In this document: in pieces, positions 42,814-56,062 of the stretch | How the letters are laid out: every line of letters begins with the position of its first letter | How positions within the stretch are numbered: the stretch's first letter is position 1 | NCBI GenBank assembly: GCA_964462125.1 | Contig: CAYWXT010000004.1 | Location: forward strand, 1-63,503 | Reading direction: 5' to 3' | DNA length: 63,503 nt | From: JAWLFY01 sp964462125 | GTDB taxonomy: Bacteria; Planctomycetota; Planctomycetia; Pirellulales; Pirellulaceae | The notes under the pieces: model-generated | The model's database searches: none | Seen by the model: the letters and a program-made list of their open reading frames with translations, nothing else | Told to the model about the DNA's origin: nothing | Translations under genes and position numbers: made by a program

Positions 42814-43946
42814 CCTGGGATGGACGAACCGTTGAAACATGTCCCCATCGATCTGTCGACGCGACCGATCCGGAATCGGCATGCTGTGGCTTGCTCGGAC
42901 AAATCTCGGGCATCGGTAATCCGGCATTGCTGCGAGTGGGCCGAGACGCTTGCACGGCGTGTTGCCAAAGTTTTCCACCAACCGCTGTCGATCCCAATCC
43001 GGTGATTGCTTCGCTTGTCTTTCAGGTCGCGCAACGCTTGGTGAACGAGCGTGATGGCAACAATTCAAATAGCGGCGATCCAAGCGACAAGCGAATGATC
43101 GCCCAGGCGATCCGATTGCGAGACTGGGCGATTCGCTTCTTGCCCCTGACGGAGGCCGATGAGCCAGACACCACTGCGTTTCCAGAACCTAATCAAGCGA
43201 ACCTCACTGCGCCGCTTCCTGCAGTCGAGCAGACCGTACCACGACCGCGCCACCGCACTGAGAAGCGAATCGAGAACTGGGCGGTTGGCGTGACCACGGC
43301 ACCGCGCCGTTTACCCACGCTTCACTTCACATTAGAAAGTTTGGCGCATTGCGGTTGGCGGGAGCCGCATTTATTTATCGACGACGCGGTCGAGGTGCCG
43401 CCGGAGTTCGATCACCTCGAACGCACCGTGCATCGCTCCGCAGTCGGGGCGTTTCCCAACTACCACCTCTCGCTGTTGGAACTCTATCACCGCGATCCCA
43501 ACGCCGACGCCTACATGATGGTCCAGGACGACGTGGTTCTGTACGACCATCCGGATCTGCGGCGATACTTGGAATCAGCGTTGTGGCCGACGGAGCGTCC
43601 TTGCGTTGTCTCGCCGTTCTGCTCCCAGGTGTACGCTCAAGATTCGGCGGGATGGCACCTGTTCGAAGGGCAGTGGCTGTGGGGAGCGCAGTTGTTCATC
43701 TTTTCTCCACGCGCCCTGCGAATGCTGCTGAGCAGTCCGCATCTGATTGATCATCGCACCGAGTCGGACAACGGTTTGGCGCTGATCGATCACTGCATTG
43801 GGAAATGGGCCGTGCGAAACTCAATTCCACTTTACTACCCCACGCCAAGCTTGGCCCAACACATCGGCCACGTGAGCACGCTCTGGCGCACGTCACGGAT
43901 TGTTGGCGGACGTCGAGCGGCACCCTTCGCAGGGGACCAGTGCTAG
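42810..43946 (+). CDS. GT-A-type glycosyltransferase with the same N-terminal Cys module
   Basis: 378 residues, start ATG 42810 within an ATGA overlap. Residues 1-75 mirror the preceding gene: Cys11, 25, 26, then Cys48, 51 and 52 at identical positions, with core DACTACCQSFP ... NPVIASLVF. A linker (76-150) leads to a GT-A-like domain: WAVGVTTAPRRLPTL, LFIDDAVEVP, and the metal motif MMVQDDVVLYDHPDL (Asp240-241), then GQWLWGAQLFIFSPRAL and SDNGLALIDHCIGKWA. The fold resembles planctomycete glycosyltransferases of uncertain family (GT2/GT25-like). Acceptor unknown. It ends the unit; the convergent sulfatase gene follows after 82 bp. Confidence 0.85.
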   Translation: MTWDGRTVETCPHRSVDATDPESACCGLLGQISGIGNPALLRVGRDACTACCQSFPPTAVDPNPVIASLVFQVAQRLVNERDGNNSNSGDPSDKRMIAQAIRLRDWAIRFLPLTEADEPDTTAFPEPNQANLTAPLPAVEQTVPRPRHRTEKRIENWAVGVTTAPRRLPTLHFTLESLAHCGWREPHLFIDDAVEVPPEFDHLERTVHRSAVGAFPNYHLSLLELYHRDPNADAYMMVQDDVVLYDHPDLRRYLESALWPTERPCVVSPFCSQVYAQDSAGWHLFEGQWLWGAQLFIFSPRALRMLLSSPHLIDHRTESDNGLALIDHCIGKWAVRNSIPLYYPTPSLAQHIGHVSTLWRTSRIVGGRRAAPFAGDQC

Positions 43947-44028
43947 GGTTTTCCAGCAAGCCCTGAGCCAACGGTGCTAACAGATGTCATCGAGACTTGG
44001 AAGCGTCAGGCACTTTCCACGAATTCCA

Positions 44029-47000
44029 CTACGGGGGCGTGGTCGAACGCACGTCGCTAAAACGGGCGTGACTGTTGACGACGCGCAGCCCCAGGGTGCC
44101 TTCAGAGTAGGTCGATTCAGTGGTCGTCAAGATGGGATCTCCATCGAGCAATAACGTGATCCGATTGCCAACCGCGGTGACACCAAACTGCTGTGGCTGC
44201 GATGGATCGAACTCCACGGGAGCCCGTGCAATCTCGGTCCAATCGCGACCATCCATCAAGCCGAAAATCGCCAACCCGGTTCGGGGGATCAACCCGGCAA
44301 AGTAGCCTCGCTGGGCGTCATAACCAACCGACGCAGCCGTCGTTCGAAACAACAGACCGGCGTCGCGGGACTGGCCATCACCCAGAAAATCGATGGTGAC
44401 CTCGGCGTGAAAGTCGGCGGGCAAGCGAGATTGGAGCACGACTTTCTCTCCACTGCGATAATCGTTCACCGGCCGCTCCGGGATGCGTCCCAGATGGAGT
44501 CCCTCTGCCGATGCCTGCAGGAATTGGTGGTGGCCGTAATAGCTCCATCCCTCCAGGTCGCTTTCCTGGTCAAGATCGATCTGCAGGGGTAACTCGATGC
44601 GGTCCGCGATCTCCCCGGAGGGTCGCGTCAGCGGTTGGCCTGGAGGAACGGGCGTCCCAAACTGCGGCCCGCCTCGAGGACCGAACTTCATCGGCTGGAC
44701 AAATACCGCACGCCGCCATCCGGGGCTCCGGTCCCGCTTGGCATGGAAAACATGCCACCACTGGGAATCATCGGGGGAGCGTACAAAGCAGGAATGCCCG
44801 ACGCCAAACGTGCGGTCGCCGCTTTCGAAGCGAGGGCGCTGGCGCTTGTTCCAGGCGTCCGGGCTGAGCGGATCGTCGCCAATCAGCGCAAGTAGCCCCA
44901 CCTTGTAGCTCGGCAGCCACGACGCGCCGCAGGAATAGGTGACGAACGTTCGGTCCCCGTTCCGCAAAACCTGCGGCGCCTCGTTGAGCCCGCGTCCATC
45001 CTCGCCCGGTTCGGTCCGTTCCCACGGGTGATCTTCGTTGTCGCAGATTCGCACACGGGGGCCGGCAAGCTCGATCGGTGAATCCATCGGGGCGATGTAG
45101 AGATATTGCTGGTCGGACCCGGGGGCGTCCCAGCCGGACCAAAGCGCGTACCGCTGGTCTGCGTGCTCCAAAACCGTCATGTCGATGGCCCAGACGTTCG
45201 GTGAGCGCCCGTCGTCTCCATCGCCCGTCGCCATCGGTCCGTGCAGTTCGTAGGGTCCGAGCGGATCACCACCCTCGGACCGCAAGACATAGGCGAGATG
45301 GTTTTCGTTATTTCCGTCGCTGGCGGCGAAGTAGATGTACCAACGTCCGTCGATCTTGTGGAGCTCCGGCGCCCAAACCTGGCGGGAATAGGGGCCCGAT
45401 TCAGGCGCCCGCCAAACGACGTGCTTTCGTCCCAACGACGTCAGCCGATCGCTGGTGTGGACCGCAATCGCCCGATTACCATCGGAAAAGCACCACAAAT
45501 ACCGATCGGCGTCAGGATCGCGAATCACCCATGGGTCCGCTCCTTCGCCGATCGGATTGACGAACTGATCCGGCTGGAGCGCCTTGAGTCCTCCAGCTCT
45601 CCCGGCGTCCTCAGGTTCATAGCTCGGGTCGACCGCATCAACCGGCATCTCGGCGTTCCAGTCGAACGCGGCTTGGCGCAGACGCTCAGTGACATCGGGA
45701 TGACGATCGGCAAGGTTGCGAGACTCGGAGATGTCCGCGTCGAGGTCATACAGTTGCTCGCCGCTCCCATCGAGGTTGACCAGATATTTCCATTTACCAT
45801 CGCGGAGTGCGAGATCGGGATTTGGTTCGTCATCCCGTCCGGGCCGGTCGGGCGGACGGCGCCAGACAATTGGCGCCTCGCGGCTATCCTCGGCCCGACC
45901 CAGAATCGTGTCGGTGAGGTCTTCGCCGTCGAGCGATTCACCCTGGGGCGGGTCGACTCCCGCGATTCCGTACAGCGAGACGTTCAGATCGATGGCCGAA
46001 AGGATCGACTGCTCGTTCACGCTGCCGGCCGCCTCGGGAGCGACGAGCCCCGGCCCCCAGACAATCAACGGCGAACGGATGCCACCCTCATACGTCCAGG
46101 TCTTACCGCCGCGGAGCGGGTCTGATCGGCCGGCACCCTGTTCGTGGCCGTTGTCGGAGCAGACGACGATCAGCGTATTGTCCCGCAAGGCCTGGTCGTC
46201 CCGCACCCGATCGAACAACGCCCCGAGTTGTTGATCCATCGCCTTGAGCACCGCGTAGTACAGTTCCCGCTTGCCGCCGTCGGTTTCCTTCCGCAAGACT
46301 TCCGGAGGGAAAAACGGTGAATGCACATCGTCGGGCCACAGGTTGATATAGAACGGCTGGTCCGTCGCGCCCGCCTGGTCGATGAAGTGCAGCGCGTCTT
46401 CGACAAAGGCAGCCGTGATCACCGAGCGGTCCTCCCAACGAATCGGCCCGTGGCCGAGATCGTCCGAGCCGAGGGCATGCTTTTGCGGCGGCTTGCCGTC
46501 ATAAGCATCTTTCAGCGGCAGGACACGGGGGCCGAGCCCTTCGAAGTTGGTCAAGCTGCGATCGAACCCATAGGCCTGAATCAACGGCGCATCACCAACG
46601 TCGCGTTGGCCCCCCATGTGCCACTTGCCGAAATGGCCCGTCGCGTAGCCGCTGTGTTGAAGTTCCCTCGCCAGCACCGGTGCGTCAGGATCAAGCCACT
46701 GCGCCATCCCCCGTTCCACGTTCATTTGGCGGCGCGCGAGAAAGGAGCTGATCCGCCAACGCTGCGGGTACTGCCCTGTGGTCAACGCCACTCGTGACGG
46801 CGAGCAGATCGGTGAGTTGACATAAAAGTTGGTAAACTTGATCCCCTCGGAAGCGAGCCGATCGATGTTGGCGGTCTCGACCGCATCGCCACCGAAGGAC
46901 GACAGGTCCGTCCAACCCATGTCGTCGATGAAAACGGTGATGATGTTCGGCTGCTCTGGACTTGCCCGCCGCTTCGGATGCCCGAAAACTTTTTGCGGAT

Positions 47001-48357
47001 CCTCGGTCTCCTGCATCCAGCCATCGACCGCCTGCCGGAGCTCCGCCAACCGTTCGGCCTGGTCAGGATCATCGATCCGGTTGTCCCGTTCCCAAGGATC
47101 CTCGTTGACGTTATACAGCTCTTCTGGGGGCCGTTCTAAATAGCCGCGGACCTTGCGCCGGGCCGCTGGGGCGTCGATCGCCGTGTCGACCCAGCTGTCC
47201 CAATAACTGTCCCGCCTCGGCCGATTGGTGATGTGCGACGTGTTGCGGAACTCGGGATGCAGATTGCGAATGTACTTCCAGCCGTCACGGGTGCGTGCCG
47301 AGCGGATGGGGAAGACGTTGTTGTTTCCATCGCCGCTGTGGGTGGTTAGCACCACGTCATGATGTTCGTCCGTCTCACCGGTCAGCACGGGCAGAAAGGA
47401 CTGGCCATCCAGGCCATCGGGGACCTTGCCCCCGGCGACGTCGACCAGCGTCGGTAGGATATCAATCCAGGAGACCATCGCGTCGGTGCGGACCTCCGAT
47501 TCGATCCGTCCTGGCCAACTGACGATCATCGGCGTACGGATGCCGTCTTCATACAGCGTCCATTTGCCATAGGGCCACTGCGCCCCGTGGTCGCTGGTGT
47601 GCAGAAAGAACGTGTCGGCACCCAGTTTTTCCCGGGCCAACTCGTGCACCTTGCCGAGTTCGTCATCCATGATCTTTACCGCGGCGGCATACTTGGCACG
47701 CCACTGCCGCGTCACCGGATTGGTCACATGATTCGGTGGAATCTGCAACTCCGCTGGATCGATGTCGCCGGTATCTTCGGGCCACGGAACGTGCGGCCAA
47801 TTCGTTCCGACAAACAGACACAACGGCTGGTCGCTGTCTCGCTCCCGCAGCCATTCCAGTGCCTTCGGGATGGCGATGTCTTCGTGGTAGCCGTAGTGAC
47901 GCGCAATGTCGAACCCATACTCGGGCGTCTGGCGGTAATGGCCGACCTTGCCAAAGGAGACAACCTCATAGCCGAGTTCCTGCAAGTAGGCCGGCAACTT
48001 CTTGATCTCCGGGTCGGGCCGCGAATGATTCGGCTCGGCGCCGTTCCGGGCAGGGTACATCCCGGTGAGCAGTGCAGCACGGCTCGGGGCGCAGGTGGGT
48101 GATGCGACGAAGGCCTGCTCGAACGTCATACCCGCCTCAGAGAGCCGGGCCATGTTCGGCGTCTCCATATCCAGCGAACCATAGACCGACGAGTCCCTCC
48201 AGGTGTGGTCATCGGAGAGGAAGACAACGATGTCGGGACGGTCCGGCTCTTGCGCCGTAACGGTGGCGGCGGAGTTCCACCGATCCGAAAACAGCCCGCA
48301 TGCGGATGTGACCCATAACAGAGTCGGCAGCCACCAGGTGGAGTGGAGTGATCTCAT
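44029..48357 (-). CDS. Sulfatase - sulfatase - GH43 - LamG-like multidomain enzyme, exported
   Basis: 1442 residues. The signal region (1-35) precedes sulfatase 1 (about 42-455, PDIVVFLSDDHTW, formylglycine motif C89-A-P-S-R93). Sulfatase 2 runs about 469-920 (NIITVFIDDMGWTD, C518-S-P-S-R522, CSDNGHEQ). A GH43-like five-bladed domain (about 930-1240) shows the catalytic triad region: base Asp941 (GADPWVI), Asp1059 (WAIDMTVL) and acid Glu1126 (GLNEAPQVL), plus VWAPELH. A jelly-roll/LamG-like domain ends the chain (about 1260-1440). One molecule could thus desulfate and cleave a sulfated polysaccharide. ATG 48357 has AGAGGA 5 nt upstream; a TTG at 48381 is not needed. It lies 86 bp after the sulfatase-GH2 gene. 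Confidence 0.92.
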   Translation of the reverse strand: MRSLHSTWWLPTLLWVTSACGLFSDRWNSAATVTAQEPDRPDIVVFLSDDHTWRDSSVYGSLDMETPNMARLSEAGMTFEQAFVASPTCAPSRAALLTGMYPARNGAEPNHSRPDPEIKKLPAYLQELGYEVVSFGKVGHYRQTPEYGFDIARHYGYHEDIAIPKALEWLRERDSDQPLCLFVGTNWPHVPWPEDTGDIDPAELQIPPNHVTNPVTRQWRAKYAAAVKIMDDELGKVHELAREKLGADTFFLHTSDHGAQWPYGKWTLYEDGIRTPMIVSWPGRIESEVRTDAMVSWIDILPTLVDVAGGKVPDGLDGQSFLPVLTGETDEHHDVVLTTHSGDGNNNVFPIRSARTRDGWKYIRNLHPEFRNTSHITNRPRRDSYWDSWVDTAIDAPAARRKVRGYLERPPEELYNVNEDPWERDNRIDDPDQAERLAELRQAVDGWMQETEDPQKVFGHPKRRASPEQPNIITVFIDDMGWTDLSSFGGDAVETANIDRLASEGIKFTNFYVNSPICSPSRVALTTGQYPQRWRISSFLARRQMNVERGMAQWLDPDAPVLARELQHSGYATGHFGKWHMGGQRDVGDAPLIQAYGFDRSLTNFEGLGPRVLPLKDAYDGKPPQKHALGSDDLGHGPIRWEDRSVITAAFVEDALHFIDQAGATDQPFYINLWPDDVHSPFFPPEVLRKETDGGKRELYYAVLKAMDQQLGALFDRVRDDQALRDNTLIVVCSDNGHEQGAGRSDPLRGGKTWTYEGGIRSPLIVWGPGLVAPEAAGSVNEQSILSAIDLNVSLYGIAGVDPPQGESLDGEDLTDTILGRAEDSREAPIVWRRPPDRPGRDDEPNPDLALRDGKWKYLVNLDGSGEQLYDLDADISESRNLADRHPDVTERLRQAAFDWNAEMPVDAVDPSYEPEDAGRAGGLKALQPDQFVNPIGEGADPWVIRDPDADRYLWCFSDGNRAIAVHTSDRLTSLGRKHVVWRAPESGPYSRQVWAPELHKIDGRWYIYFAASDGNNENHLAYVLRSEGGDPLGPYELHGPMATGDGDDGRSPNVWAIDMTVLEHADQRYALWSGWDAPGSDQQYLYIAPMDSPIELAGPRVRICDNEDHPWERTEPGEDGRGLNEAPQVLRNGDRTFVTYSCGASWLPSYKVGLLALIGDDPLSPDAWNKRQRPRFESGDRTFGVGHSCFVRSPDDSQWWHVFHAKRDRSPGWRRAVFVQPMKFGPRGGPQFGTPVPPGQPLTRPSGEIADRIELPLQIDLDQESDLEGWSYYGHHQFLQASAEGLHLGRIPERPVNDYRSGEKVVLQSRLPADFHAEVTIDFLGDGQSRDAGLLFRTTAASVGYDAQRGYFAGLIPRTGLAIFGLMDGRDWTEIARAPVEFDPSQPQQFGVTAVGNRITLLLDGDPILTTTESTYSEGTLGLRVVNSHARFSDVRSTTPP

Positions 48358-48443
48358 CAGTGTCCTCTTCGGGGCAATCAAAACGTAAAATCGATCCTAC
48401 AATCCGGTGGGACGGATGTACTTGCGTTTCGCCGAAACGGAGG

Positions 48444-52334
<3,891 letters not shown>

Positions 52335-52446
52335 GATGAGGTCAGTCCGAGAGGTCTGGTCCAGGCTACGATCTGTCTGACGCAGAGTCTAACATATCGC
52401 TGTCGAACATATCGCCGCCCCCTGTGATCGCAATGAGACCACCCCC

Positions 52447-53712
52447 ATGTCCCCGACTGCGCACAGACATGCACCTATGGAGTCGCCATCCCGGATCGTC
52501 TATGCGATTGCGACCATGGACACAAAAGGGGCCGAATTGACGTTCATGGCAAGATGCTTGCGCGACGTGGGATTGACGGTCAAGCTGATCGACGTGGGCA
52601 CCTTCGATCCGCCCACGGTCGTCCCCGACGTTTCGCGAGCGGAAATCTTGTCCGGCCGTGGCCTGGCCGCGGATGATCTCGCTGCGGCGGACCGTGGCGT
52701 GGCGGTGACGGTCATGGGGGAGGCGTTGCGGGAGTATTTGCTCGCCCGCCTAGCCGCTGACGAGGTTGCCGGCGTGATCGGTATCGGCGGCAGCGGCGGT
52801 ACGGCGCTGATCACGGCGGCCATGCGGGCGCTGCCGATCGGGCTGCCGAAACTGATGGTTTCAACCGTCGCCAGCGGCAACACGGCACCCTACGTCGATT
52901 GCTCGGACATCACCCTGATGTACTCCGTCGTCGATATCGCCGGTTTGAACATCATATCCGAGAGGATCCTTGCCAATGCGGCACATGCGTTGGCCGGGAT
53001 GGTGATGCACACGATCCAAGCAAGTAGCTCACGGCCCGCCGTGGGCATGACGATGTTCGGCGTCACCACGCCTTGCGTGACGGCGGTCCGGCAGTCGCTC
53101 GAGGCCAAAGGCTATGACTGCTTGGTCTTCCATGCGACCGGAACGGGGGGACGGGCAATGGAACGGCTGGTGGAATCGGGTCTGATCAGCGGTGTGTTCG
53201 ACATCACCACGACGGAGGTGGCCGATGAAATTGTCGGGGGCGTGTTCCCAGCCGGCCCGGAACGGTTTGAACGCTTGTTGGCCAGCGGCATCCCGCTGGT
53301 GCTCAGTCTCGGAGCGGTCGACATGGTTAACTTCGGCGAGATGGACAACGTCCCCGACGCATTTCGAGCCCGCAAGCTACATGTACACAATGCGCAAGTC
53401 ACGTTGATGCGGACGACGGAATCCGAAAATCGCCAAATCGCACGCTGGATCGCGGACAAGTTAAACCGTTCGACCGCACCCTTGCGGGTGCTGATTCCCG
53501 AAGGAGGCGTTTCGATGCTGGACGCCCCCGACCAACCGTTTCACGACCCGCAAGCGGACGCAGCATTGTTCGCCGAACTGGAAGCGACCATTGAGCAGAC
53601 GGACCTACGCCAAATCATCCGTCTGCCCTACCATATCAATGACCCCCGCTTCGCCGATGCGTTGGTCAATCATTTTGACCAACTGACACAGCAGCGTCCC
53701 CACGATTCATGA
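52447..53712 (+). CDS. UPF0261 / Tm-1-like ATP-binding protein
   Basis: 421 residues. It shows the UPF0261 hallmarks: MDTKGAEL at the start, then VIGIGGSGGTALI, KLMVSTVASGNTAPYV, and FGVTTPCVTAVRQSLEAKGYDCLVFHATGTGG. The family matches the N-terminal ATP-binding part of the tomato virus-resistance protein Tm-1; the bacterial role is unknown. The next gene encodes the TIM-barrel part, so the two probably work as one unit. The first ATG (52447) is used, though ATG 52477 is possible. It diverges from the sulfatase-GH2 gene. Confidence 0.9.
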   Translation: MSPTAHRHAPMESPSRIVYAIATMDTKGAELTFMARCLRDVGLTVKLIDVGTFDPPTVVPDVSRAEILSGRGLAADDLAAADRGVAVTVMGEALREYLLARLAADEVAGVIGIGGSGGTALITAAMRALPIGLPKLMVSTVASGNTAPYVDCSDITLMYSVVDIAGLNIISERILANAAHALAGMVMHTIQASSSRPAVGMTMFGVTTPCVTAVRQSLEAKGYDCLVFHATGTGGRAMERLVESGLISGVFDITTTEVADEIVGGVFPAGPERFERLLASGIPLVLSLGAVDMVNFGEMDNVPDAFRARKLHVHNAQVTLMRTTESENRQIARWIADKLNRSTAPLRVLIPEGGVSMLDAPDQPFHDPQADAALFAELEATIEQTDLRQIIRLPYHINDPRFADALVNHFDQLTQQRPHDS

Positions 53713-53721
53713 AAGCTGACC

Positions 53722-54564
53722 ATGGTGGCTGAAAGTCGCACGGTGATCGTTCAACGATTGCGCGAGAAGATCGACGCCGGCCTGCCGGTGATCGGTGGCG
53801 GGGCAGGCACGGGGATCAGCGCCAAGTGCGAGGAGGCGGGGGGGATCGATTTGATTGTGATCTACAACTCGGGCCGATATCGCATGGCCGGGCGCGGGTC
53901 GCTCGCCGGCTTGATGCCGTTCGGAAATGCGAACGATGTCGTCATGCAGATGGCTCGAGAGGTACTGACCGCTGTCCGCACAACACCGGTGCTTGCAGGG
54001 GTCTGCGCGAGCGACCCGTTCATGCTCCGTGACCATTTTCTCACGGAGCTCATGCAGCTGGGGTTTGCCGGAATCCAGAACTTCCCCACGGTTGGACTGA
54101 TTGACGGCACATTTCGAGCGAACCTCGAAGAAACTGGCATGGGTTTCGAACACGAGATCGATTGCATCGGTGCCGCTCATCGGAGGGGGATGCTGACATC
54201 GCCCTATGTGTTCGATCCCGACCAGGCCCAGTCGATGACCCGCGCCGGTGCCGACATCATCGTGGCGCACATGGGGCTGACGACGCGGGGGACCATCGGT
54301 GCCCGGACCGCGTTGACGCTGGATGACTGTGTGCCCCGGGTGGGTGCGATTTTGGACGCGGCTCGTTCGGTTCGATCGGACGTCATCGTCCTCTGCCACG
54401 GCGGGCCGATTGCCATGCCGGATGATGCCCAGTTCATGCTCGACCAACTGCCGCGACTGGACGGCTTCTATGGCGCCAGCTCGATGGAGCGGTTGCCGAC
54501 CGAACTCGCCGTGACGGGCCAAGTGGAACAGTTCACACAAATCCGGCGTCCGACCGGTTCGTGA
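53722..54564 (+). CDS. PEP-hydrolase/Tm-1-C-terminal-like TIM-barrel protein
   Basis: 280 residues, start ATG 53722 nine bases after the UPF0261 stop. The sequence reads LPVIGGGAGTGISAKCEEAGGIDLIVIYNSGRYRMAG, then GFAGIQNFPTVGLIDG, DIIVAHMGLTT and VLCHGGPI near the end. This fits the phosphoenolpyruvate hydrolase-like family (PF09370). Together with the preceding gene it forms a split version of Tm-1. The reaction in vivo is not established for this family. The DUF1501 gene converges after 22 bp. Confidence 0.9.
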   Translation: MVAESRTVIVQRLREKIDAGLPVIGGGAGTGISAKCEEAGGIDLIVIYNSGRYRMAGRGSLAGLMPFGNANDVVMQMAREVLTAVRTTPVLAGVCASDPFMLRDHFLTELMQLGFAGIQNFPTVGLIDGTFRANLEETGMGFEHEIDCIGAAHRRGMLTSPYVFDPDQAQSMTRAGADIIVAHMGLTTRGTIGARTALTLDDCVPRVGAILDAARSVRSDVIVLCHGGPIAMPDDAQFMLDQLPRLDGFYGASSMERLPTELAVTGQVEQFTQIRRPTGS

Positions 54565-54586
54565 GACAGCATGCCTTGGGCTTCAT

Positions 54587-56062
54587 TCACGCCAACAACC
54601 CTTTGACGACATTCCCGCCCTGGTTGTCCGTCAGCGTTTGTTCCCGGTTGGCCCATTCATACGAAAGCTGTGAATGGTCGAGTCCGAACAGGTGCAGCAG
54701 TGTGGCGTGGTAGTCGTAATGGTGGACGGTGTCGCGGATCGTGTGGTGCCCCCACTCGTCGGTTGCTCCGTGGACATGGCCGGCACGGAATCCGCCCCCG
54801 GCCACCCAACTGCTGAAACCGTAGGTGTTGTGATCGCGTCCGATTTTGTCCCGGCCGGCATCGTTTTGAATGACGGGCAAGCGGCCCATTTCACCGCCCC
54901 AGTGGACGACGGTGGAATCGAGCAACCCGCGGGCCTTCAAATCTTTCACCAACGCGGCCGACGGCTGATCGACCTTGCGGCAGGTGGATGGCAAGCGTTT
55001 GATGATCCGGTTGTGGCTGTCCCACGCCTGGTTCTGCGTGTAGACCTGGACGAAACGGACGCCACGCTCGACCAGTCGACGCGCCAACAAACAGCGAGAA
55101 CCGTACTCACGGGTCGCCGCGTCCTCCGCGTGCATCCCATACAGTTCTTCGGTGGCTCGAGATTCCTGGGACAGATCCAGCGCCTCGGTCGCGGCAATCT
55201 GCATCTTCGCGGCCAACTCATAGGAGGCCATCCGGGCGTTGAGATCGAGGTAGCCGGGTCGCTGCTCCAAGTGCTGGCGATTCAACTCATCCAAAAATGC
55301 AAGGGAACGTTGCTGGATGTCCCCGCCCCGACCGCTCGGCGGCGTCAGGTCCAGAATCCGGGGTTCGTCGGGTCGAACCACTGTCCCTTGATAGATCGAC
55401 GGCAAAAACCCATTGTGCCAATTGTCGACACCGAGAACCGGCAGTTGCCCAGGGTCGATCAACGCGATGAAGGCGGGTAAATCATCCGCTTCGCACCCCA
55501 AGCCGTACGTCAGCCAACTGCCCAGCGTCGGGCGTCCCGGCAGAACCCGACCGGTTTGCAGCGCGCGAATCGATTGACCGTGGTTGTTGACCCCCGTCTG
55601 CATCGAGCGGATCAGACAGATCTCGTCGGCGATCGAGCCGGTGTGCGGCAGCAGTTCGGAGATCTCCATGCCACACTCCCCGTGCCGGGAAAACTTCCAC
55701 GGGGTTGCAAACACCTTGGAGCTCGCCTGCGCCGCATTGTCGTACTTGATCTCCCCGGGGAATGACTCGCCATCGTACTTGTCCATTTCTGGCTTGGGAT
55801 CGAACAAGTCGTGGTGGCTGGGGCCGCCTTGCATCCAAAGTGAAATCATCGCCTTGGCGCGCGGCGGATGCATCGTCGGCTTGGGGGCGGTGTCGAAGAC
55901 TTGCGGTTCGAGGTCCGGCTTCGGGGGATTGGCCTTCGCCGACTGCTGTCCAAACAGCCACGCCAGGGCAACCGTGCTGAGTTGCAGTGCCGAACCGGTC
56001 AGCAAATCACGCCGGGTTTGGAACTCGTGATTCAAGAGACTGTTTCCCAAAATGGTGTTCAA
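54587..56062 (-). CDS. DUF1501 exported protein
   Basis: 491 residues starting at TTG 56062. The N-terminus has a Tat-like signal (TRRDLLTGSALQLSTVALAW). The DUF1501 core has MISLWMQGGPSHHDLFDPKP, GVNNHGQSIRALQTGR, HWGGEMGRLPV and the terminal GLDHSQLSYEW. The family belongs to the alkaline-phosphatase-like fold and is typically paired with DUF1549/DUF1553 proteins in planctomycetes; the function is unknown. The TTG start overlaps the upstream TGA as TTGA (56062-56059), so coupling with the preceding gene is likely. No ATG lies near this position. Confidence 0.92.
   Translation of the reverse strand: MNTILGNSLLNHEFQTRRDLLTGSALQLSTVALAWLFGQQSAKANPPKPDLEPQVFDTAPKPTMHPPRAKAMISLWMQGGPSHHDLFDPKPEMDKYDGESFPGEIKYDNAAQASSKVFATPWKFSRHGECGMEISELLPHTGSIADEICLIRSMQTGVNNHGQSIRALQTGRVLPGRPTLGSWLTYGLGCEADDLPAFIALIDPGQLPVLGVDNWHNGFLPSIYQGTVVRPDEPRILDLTPPSGRGGDIQQRSLAFLDELNRQHLEQRPGYLDLNARMASYELAAKMQIAATEALDLSQESRATEELYGMHAEDAATREYGSRCLLARRLVERGVRFVQVYTQNQAWDSHNRIIKRLPSTCRKVDQPSAALVKDLKARGLLDSTVVHWGGEMGRLPVIQNDAGRDKIGRDHNTYGFSSWVAGGGFRAGHVHGATDEWGHHTIRDTVHHYDYHATLLHLFGLDHSQLSYEWANREQTLTDNQGGNVVKGLLA

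Noticed and set aside
35304..43946. Diversity-generating retroelement with the FGE/C-type-lectin domain as variable target
   Set aside because: No reverse transcriptase gene or template repeat was seen in the window; the C-terminus shows no adenine-biased variable tract that I could recognise.
43947..44028. Bidirectional terminator between the glycosyltransferase and double-sulfatase genes
   Set aside because: Only a weak imperfect stem (AGGG ... CCCT) with no T-tract.
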